NCBI GenBank assembly: GCA_016946835.1
Contig: JACVTC010000022.1
Coordinates: 315,001 to 379,000 of the forward strand
Reading direction: 5' to 3'
From: Neocallimastix lanati (nom. inval.)
Lineage: Eukaryota > Neocallimastigomycota > Neocallimastigomycetes > Neocallimastigales > Neocallimastigaceae
Length of the DNA stretch: 64,000 bases
Shown here: positions 57,325 through 64,000 of the stretch, piece after piece
Layout: the number at the start of each line of letters is the position of its first letter
Position numbering within the stretch: the stretch's first letter is position 1
Program-made: the position numbers and the translations under genes
Notes under the pieces: model-generated
What the model was told of the DNA's origin: nothing
Seen by the model: the letters and a program-made list of their open reading frames with translations, nothing else
Databases searched by the model: none

Positions 57325-59168
57325 TTAAAAGTTTTCTTTATTAATTTTTCTGCCAAAATGCTGTGAATTTTTAAATTCAGCATATAAACTAAAAACAGTA
57401 TGCATACTTTCTATTAAATTACGATGATTTCGTTTTAGGGATGGTTTTATTTCGTCCTCCTCTTCATTTATACTTTTTTGATTTGTATTATTATTATTTG
57501 AAGAATACACTGGAATATCAAGAATACTACATACTAATTTACATATGTCTTGTAATGGCAAATCTAATTGACCTATAGAAAAATTATTATCCTTTTTTTT
57601 TTTATTTATTTATTAATATAAATATATTTAATATAAAAATTTTTTTCATTAATATATTATTTAAAAACAATTAAATTTTTTAAAGTTTAAATAATTTTTA
57701 TAATAAAAAAAAAAAAAAAAATAATTGAATAATTTATATATAAATTATATTGCATTTTTAAGAAATATATATATTTATTGATTTACATTTGAACTAAAGA
57801 ATTCATCTATTTCTGGTGGCCATTCTGCCATTAAATCTTCAATATCAGCCATACGTTTAGAATAGATAACACGATCAGATGGTTTTAAGGAATAAAGATT
57901 TTGTGCATTTTCTACCCATTTATTTAATTCTCTCATTCCTTCTCTTCCTTCTTCGGAATCATTGAAATTTAAGTTAATAGAATAAACATTTTTGTTATTT
58001 TCATCAGAACTTGTTGATAATAGTGAAGCACGTAACTCTAAATCCAATACTATTCATTTATATATATATAAATAATTATTTTTATAAAAAAAATTTGTTG
58101 AATAAATTGACAATGATAAATTGATTATAATTTATTATTTATCATAAATATATTTCATAAATTTAATTAAAATAATAATAAAAAAAAAAGTTTTATATTT
58201 AATATATTTATTAATTGAAGATAAAAATAAAAATAAATATAAGCGAATATATATATTATAATGATGATGATAATGAATGATTTTTATAATTTATATATAT
58301 ATTTATATATTATTAAATTTACATGCTGGATCAGTTTGTTTTGCTGCTGGTTCATCTAAAACTTCTGTTCCAAGTTCAAGATTTGAAGTTTTTTCATCTT
58401 GATTTGGTTTTGGTATCTATTTTTAAATATTAATATATATATTAATGTATATACATTGAATATAATAAAATATCAATATCGTTAAAAAATTTGGGTAAGC
58501 AATATCAAGGATTATTAATTATATTTAATATGAATATCACAATTTTTAATTTCATATTAATACACATATATATATATAAATATATATATAAAGATCACAT
58601 ACTTTAATAATTGGGTCAATATCTCCTACAGCTGGTATATAATCTGGAATAAAACATTTAAGTTGGGGTATCAGTGTAAATTCTTCTGGTTGATATGTAT
58701 TGATATATATAAATAATTCTTTCATTTCATCCGTAATATTATCCCTTAATTATTATTATTTTTTTTGTTTTATATGTTATTTTTTTGGATTAAAAGAATA
58801 AAATAAAATAAAATAATATAAAATGAAAAATTATTAATTCATTTATTATTAGCATATAATTTATTAAAATGGAAGATTTTAATAAATATATTAAAAATGT
58901 TGATATTTAAATAATAAATGATAAGATATACATAAAAAATTTAAATTGTTTGCATATGAATGATTAATTATTTTTTAATTAAAGCTTTCTTTTTTTCTTT
59001 TTGAATTTATAATAATGTCATACATTTTATCAAGTAATAATTTATCTTCCTCCATTTTTTTCTTACGTTCCTTTAAAATTATTGAATAAAGTAAATTTTT
59101 AAAAAAGAAATAACATATTAATAAAAATTAAAAATAAAAATAAAAATAAAAATAAAAATAAAAATAAA

Positions 59169-59199
<31 letters not shown>

Positions 59200-59203
59200 T
59201 AAA

Positions 59204-59234
<31 letters not shown>

Positions 59235-60388
59235 TAAAAATAAAAATAAAAATAAAAATAAAAATAAAAATAAAAATAAAAATAAAAATAAAAATAAAAA
59301 TAAAAATAAAAATAAAAATAAAAATAAAAATAAAAATAAAAATAAAAATAAAAATAAAAATAAAAATAAAAATAAAAATAAAAATAAAAATAAAAATAAA
59401 AATAAAAATAAAAATAAAAATAAAAATAAAAATAAAAATAAAAATAAAAATAAAAATAAAAATAAAAATAAAAATAAAAATAAAATAAAAATAAAAATAA
59501 AATAAAATAAAATAAAATAAAATAAAATAAAATAAAATAAAATAAATAGTAGAAATATGAATATAAAGTACAGATTTAATAAAATAAAATAAAATAAAAT
59601 AAAATAAATAGTAGAAATATGAATATAAAGTACAGATTTAATAAAATAAAATAAAATAAATAGTAGAAATATGAATATAAAGTACAGATTTAATAAAATA
59701 AAATAAAATAAAATAATTAAAAAATCAAAAGAATAAATGAATAAATGAATAAATGAATAAAAGAATAAATGAATAAATTAATAAATGAATAAAAAAAATT
59801 AAAAAATAAAAAAAATAAAAGTAATAGAATAACAAATTATATCTATTTAATTATAATTACATCTATATTAATATCATTATCAGAATCTTCAGCGTCAGTT
59901 AATAATTGCCCCCCAAAGGAACTTTTTGATTTATTTTTTGATAATATATTACTATCATTATTTTCTTTTCTTAAATCATTTTTTGTTTGTCTTATTGATA
60001 TAGATTCACTTGTTTCATCTGGATCTAAAGCATTCATTTTATCGATAACAGACATATTTTTTCTTTCTCTAAAATGAAGATTACTATCATCATCATCATC
60101 ATCATCGTCATCGTCATCTTCTTCATCCTCCTCATCATTATCACTGTCAATATTATCATCTAATTCATCTTCTGTTGTGGTAAATTCATTTTTAGTTTCA
60201 TCTTTTACTTCTATATTTCAATAAATTATTATTGAGTTTTTTTTTTTTTTGTGTGTGTATATATATATATGTATATTGGTTTATGTTTATTGATATATAA
60301 TTTTATATTATGAAAATTTTATAATATTAAATATAATAGCAAAAGCAAAGATAAAATAATATTATGTAATAAGACAATGATTTTAGTG

Positions 60389-60423
<35 letters not shown>

Positions 60424-60542
60424 TATAATAAAATATTTTTATAATGAAATTTTATGATATTATTAATTTATTTATGTTTACCTGAGTTAGAGTCCTCTGT
60501 ATATTCAGATAAGTCACCTTTTTCGAATTGACTTGAATTCAT
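57325..60542 (-). CDS. IFT46: Intraflagellar transport protein IFT46
   Basis: Subunit of the IFT-B complex that carries cargo along the ciliary axoneme; its presence implies a flagellated zoospore stage. Seven exons (60482-60542, 59861-60210, 59024-59070, 58603-58744, 58323-58416, 57787-58049, 57325-57591) give 407 residues. An acidic, disordered N-terminus with a run of Asp leads into the conserved domain: ITDEMKELFIYINTYQP, FIPDYIPAVGDIDPIIK, then IPKPNQD, NLELGTEVLDEPAAKQTDPA, LLDLELRA, MADIEDLMAEWPPEIDEFF, ICKLVCSILDIPVY and VFSLYAEFKNSQHFG. This order is diagnostic of IFT46. For the last exon the upstream acceptor (after AAAAG at 57592) was preferred because it keeps the frame; the nearer TATAG acceptor would not. 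The second intron holds a very long AAAAAT satellite. Confidence 0.95.
59130..59545. repeat. (AAAAAT)n satellite in an IFT46 intron
   Basis: About 400 bases of hexamer AAAAAT with occasional AAAAT units, ending in an AAAAT array. It occupies most of the intron between exons 59861-60210 and 59024-59070. On the transcript strand it is (ATTTTT)n. Confidence 0.95.
59541..59716. repeat. Three-copy minisatellite within the IFT46 intron
   Basis: Three copies of a unit with TAGTAGAAATATGAATATAA and AGTACAGATTT are spaced by variable AAAAT arrays (copies near 59546, 59610 and 59662). They sit directly beside the hexamer satellite. Confidence 0.88.
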
Positions 60543-61440
60543 TATTTATTAATATATTATGTTAAAATATATATATAATCCAAACTAGAAGTATTTTTTC
60601 TTTTTAAAAAATAAGGATGAGAAGGTTTACAAATTTAAATAATATAAAGTATTATTAATGAAAGCGTATAATATGTGTTTTATTTGCTTATAAACTTTGA
60701 GAGGAAAACTAATTTTAATATTAATATTATAAATATATATATATTTATATTATTATTATATAGATATTGAATAAAAAAAAACCACTACTCTATGTATTTT
60801 TATTATTATAATTATTATTATTATTTTTAATTTTTAAAAAATTTAAATTTTAATGTTTTGATTTGTTTTTTTTTTTTTAATTAAAATTTAAGTAAATTCA
60901 AAATTTTATTTATTTATTTATTTTATAAACTATAAACTATATATTAAATATAAATTTATATATTTATTATTACTTATAAATTATATATAAATTTAATTAT
61001 AAAAGATACAATTATATTTCTTATTAAAAGAAAAAAAAAAAAATATGAATTAATACATGTAAATATAATAATTATATATTATTTACAAAGGTTTAAAATA
61101 CAATTGTGTATTACAAGAAAAAAAAAATTTTTTTTTTTCAATATCTTTATTTTTTTTGTTATTATTTTTGAATTTTTATTTAAAACTCAGCTATAAAATA
61201 GAAAATTTATAAATATTGCTATTAATTAAATAAAAAAAAAGTAATTTTTTTTTTATATTTTCTATTATTTAAAACATTACTAAAAGAATTTATAAATATA
61301 TATAGTAATTATATCTATTAATATATATATTTAATAAATAAATAGTAAGATTAGATAAATATAAATATCTTTTTTGAATATTTAAATTTTACTAATATTC
61401 ATTGTTAATAAATTAATTATTATTATTATTATTATTGTTA

Positions 61441-61489
<49 letters not shown>

Positions 61490-61558
61490 TTTTTTATTTA
61501 TTTAATCAATAAAAATAAAGAACAAAAAATTAGAAAAGCAAACAGAAATAGTAAATAG

Positions 61559-61598
<40 letters not shown>

Positions 61599-62004
61599 CA
61601 TCCACATAGTGTTTTTATAAACAATATATAAATAATAGCATTAACAATATCCAGAAGGTTTTTTAAAATACTTATAAACCTTATTAATAATAAATTAAAT
61701 GTTACACGAGGTTTTTTATATATAAAAATAAACAAAATTTATAGATCTTTTAATTATTAATTTCTTTTATTTTATTTTATTTTATTTCATCATTTACTAA
61801 TAAACATTTATTATAATTATACACTTGGATTTAATAATATTTATAAATACCTTTTACTTCATATTCTAAATTTCTCATAATAATCATAATTTTTATTTTT
61901 TAAAAAATTCATAATGAATATGCATTTATAATTATATTTTCAAATATAGCCCTTTCGTAATAATTTTATAAATATTCATCACTCAAAATATTAAATTAAA
62001 ATAT

Positions 62005-62053
<49 letters not shown>

Positions 62054-62289
62054 ATTCTCTTTTTTATAAAGATTTTATTTTTAAATTAAGGAAAAATTCA
62101 TTTAATTTAATTTTTATTTTTATTTTTATTTATTTATTTCTTTCTTTATTTATTTATTTTAATTTCAAGTTATTTAAAGGAATATATTTAATTTTTCTAC
62201 TACAATATTTTATTGTTATTTTATACTGTTTTATTTTTATTTTTTTTTTTAATGATATATCTAATTTTATTAAAATTAGAGATTTTATC

Positions 62290-62323
<34 letters not shown>

Positions 62324-62391
62324 ACTATATTTTATTAAATTTTTAAATAATTGTAAAATATTATACGTTTTCGGTTTTTTTTCTTAAAAAA
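60543..62391. other. Intergenic region between IFT46 and thioredoxin
   Basis: Contains the IFT46 promoter and the thioredoxin 3' end. Low-complexity features are (ATT)n with GTT interruptions at about 61417-61490, and poly(A) at 61559-61597 and 62010-62050. No gene seen. Confidence 0.6.
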
Positions 62392-62821
62392 TTACTTGGA
62401 GAATTCATTAATGAACATTTCAACTAAACTCTTTCTTCTAGCACCAACAAATTCACCTTTTTGAACACCATTTATGTAAAGTTGAACGGTTGGTATACTA
62501 TTGATCTATATGCATAATTTTAATTATACCAACACATATATATATCAAAAGAGAAGTTATTATATTATAATTTAAATTTAGATTAGAAAATATTATTAAT
62601 TTTAGAATATAATATAAATAAATTTATAATATTATTTTTATTACTTTTTGTTCTTGAGCAGTCTCTCTACATTCATCAATATTAACTTTAACTAAAACTT
62701 TATTTTCATCTTCATCAACAATTTCCTTCATAATTGGAGCAAGCATCTTACAAGGACCACACCAACTATTAATATTGAATAATTTATTCAAAATATATAT
62801 CAAATTATTAGTTATAATTAC

Positions 62822-62854
<33 letters not shown>

Positions 62855-63251
62855 TATTTATATATTTATATATCTATTTAAAATTAAAATTTAAATTTTG
62901 AAATTTTTAATTTTTGTTAAAATATTATTAAATTTAATTACTTTGCATAGTAATCAACTAAAACCTTCTTATCCTTTGGGCCACTAATTAATTTCTTGAA
63001 AGTGTCATCAGTAGCTTCAAAGATTCTGGAAGAAGAATTAAATCTCTTGAAATTTTGAGCGACTATAATTCATAATTATTAAATACTTAATTCATTAGAT
63101 TTTGAAATCTTATATTTTAAAAACACAATAAATATTTTCATAAATTATATATATATATTGAAAAATTACAATTTAATCTGTTGATAGCAAAAGGAACAGC
63201 TAATCTTGGAAGAGTAGTCTTTAATAATGGAGTAGAAATTGTAGCCAACAT
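62392..63251 (-). CDS. TRX: Organellar (hydrogenosomal/mitochondrial-type) thioredoxin
   Basis: Disulfide reductase. Four exons (63170-63251, 62942-63062, 62645-62765, 62392-62505) encode 145 residues. The first 40 or so ([20 protein letters not shown], then [17 protein letters not shown]) are rich in Arg, Lys, Ser and Thr and lack acidic residues, as in mitochondrial or hydrogenosomal presequences. The thioredoxin fold follows: [18 protein letters not shown] with the WCGPC active site, VLVKVNIDE, the cis-Pro loop [19 protein letters not shown], and a final helix ending NEFSK. The codon before the active-site Trp is split by an intron and encodes Asn where many thioredoxins have Glu, Asp or Pro. 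In an anaerobic fungus the organelle would be the hydrogenosome; that step is inference. Confidence 0.93.
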
Positions 63252-63730
63252 TTTTTTTTTTTTTTTATATATTTAAAATTTAACTTTTATATCTTATAAT
63301 AGAAAATTATAGAAAGAATAAAAATAAAAAAAAAAAAAAATTTTTTTATTCTTTGAATTTATATTAAATTTTAAATATTTATTAGTAATATGATAATTTA
63401 AATATTTAATAAAGATTATCATATTTATTAGTAATACACATATTTCTAAATTATTAATAAATGGATATTACATAGAATTTTTTTTTTATTTTAGAAATTC
63501 ATGTATTATATATAAGCCACATATCATATTTTCATTTTTTTTATTAAAAATTTATAACAACATTTTATATAAATAAAAATTCAAAGATATTATTATTTAA
63601 TAAATTAAAAAAATAAATGAAAGATCTCGAGAAAGAAAAAAATTAAATAGTTTAAATTTTGATCCTAATAATTCTAAAGAAAGTTTATAATTATTATTAT
63701 AATTTTTTTATTATTTTATATATAATATTC
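63252..63730. other. AT-rich region upstream of thioredoxin
   Basis: Presumed promoter of the thioredoxin gene next to 63251. The remainder is AT-rich and featureless. Confidence 0.55.
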
Positions 63731-63734
63731 TTAA

Positions 63735-64000
63735 ATTCCGGAATAATATAGACTAGTTACTGTGCTAACAGTGGGCCTGAGAGGATTGCGCTAGTAACTG
63801 TCATTAATATACTTACGAGGGAATTCCTAGCATATGGGTTCATATGCGCGTAGTTAAACTACGAATAATCAATCTGCTAACTAAATACTATTACCAAGTG
63901 GGCTAATACGTGACTCAATTGGGTTAGGTGACTCTAGCCTCGCTTCTAGGGAGTTAGGCACCGAAAAATCATTCCGAGAAAAACCGTGCTAGAAAATCTC
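63735..64000. other. Unidentified GC-richer sequence at the window edge
   Basis: The composition jumps at about 63735 and stays GC-richer to the end. It contains the near-repeat ACTAGTTACTGTG/GCTAGTAACTGTC, the palindromic CGTAGTTAAACTACG (63850-63864) and CATATGGGTTCATATG. All frames on both strands have stops. It does not look like tRNA or 5S rRNA. It may be the edge of a transposon or other repeat that continues outside the window. Confidence 0.5.

Noticed and set aside
57576-57580. TATAG acceptor at the start of the last IFT46 exon
   Set aside because: Using it would shift the frame relative to the preceding exon; the AAAAG acceptor just upstream keeps phase and preserves the conserved domain.

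Overview
The window is eukaryotic nuclear DNA of extreme A+T content, full of homopolymers and (ATT)n, (AAAAAT)n and (AAATAAT)n arrays. Its compact genes are split by short GT..AG introns. An anaerobic gut fungus (Neocallimastigomycota) fits best. IFT46 implies a flagellated stage, which rules out Dictyostelium. The short thioredoxin has an N-terminal presequence of organellar (hydrogenosomal or mitochondrial) type. The secreted protein carries Cys modules resembling the CBM10/fungal dockerin fold. Giant ankyrin-repeat ORFs are also typical of these fungi. The assignment is inference from gene content and composition, not from a database match.

Layout. 1-5956 (-): DNA polymerase kappa, 22 exons, 3' end outside the window. 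7425-8403 (-): HSBP1. 9887-13038 (-): ANKRD13-type ankyrin/GPCR-chaperone protein. 13.0-25.6 kb: gene-poor, with tandem repeats, a long inverted repeat, a MITE-like insertion with target-site duplication, a dispersed repeat and a decayed reverse transcriptase. 25673-26952 (-): GTP cyclohydrolase I. 29273-34638 (-): HEATR6-like HEAT-repeat protein, 19 exons. 36.3-36.75 kb: GC-richer relic. 37093-43710 (+): intronless 2205-residue ankyrin-repeat protein. 43.7-48.4 kb: empty AT-rich DNA. 48378-49343 (+): Asn-rich secreted or surface protein with two four-Cys modules. 52866-56524 (+): poly(ADP-ribose) polymerase (BRCT-WGR-PARP). 57325-60542 (-): IFT46. 62392-63251 (-): organellar thioredoxin. 63.73-64.0 kb: abrupt change to GC-richer sequence of unknown nature.

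The genes are unrelated housekeeping genes, each with its own promoter; there is no operon logic. Pol kappa and PARP both belong to DNA-damage responses, but their 50 kb separation gives no evidence of linkage.

The most striking observation is the exon structure of the polymerase kappa gene. It needs two separate 4-nucleotide exons (GATG and CAAG) and further exons of 10, 13, 14, 15 and 20 nucleotides to keep the frame and to encode invariant residues of the Y-family active site and palm/fingers. I joined the exons by hand using GT/AG borders and family conservation; the phase is consistent through all 22 exons. Exon coordinates in the multi-exon entries come from the same manual procedure.
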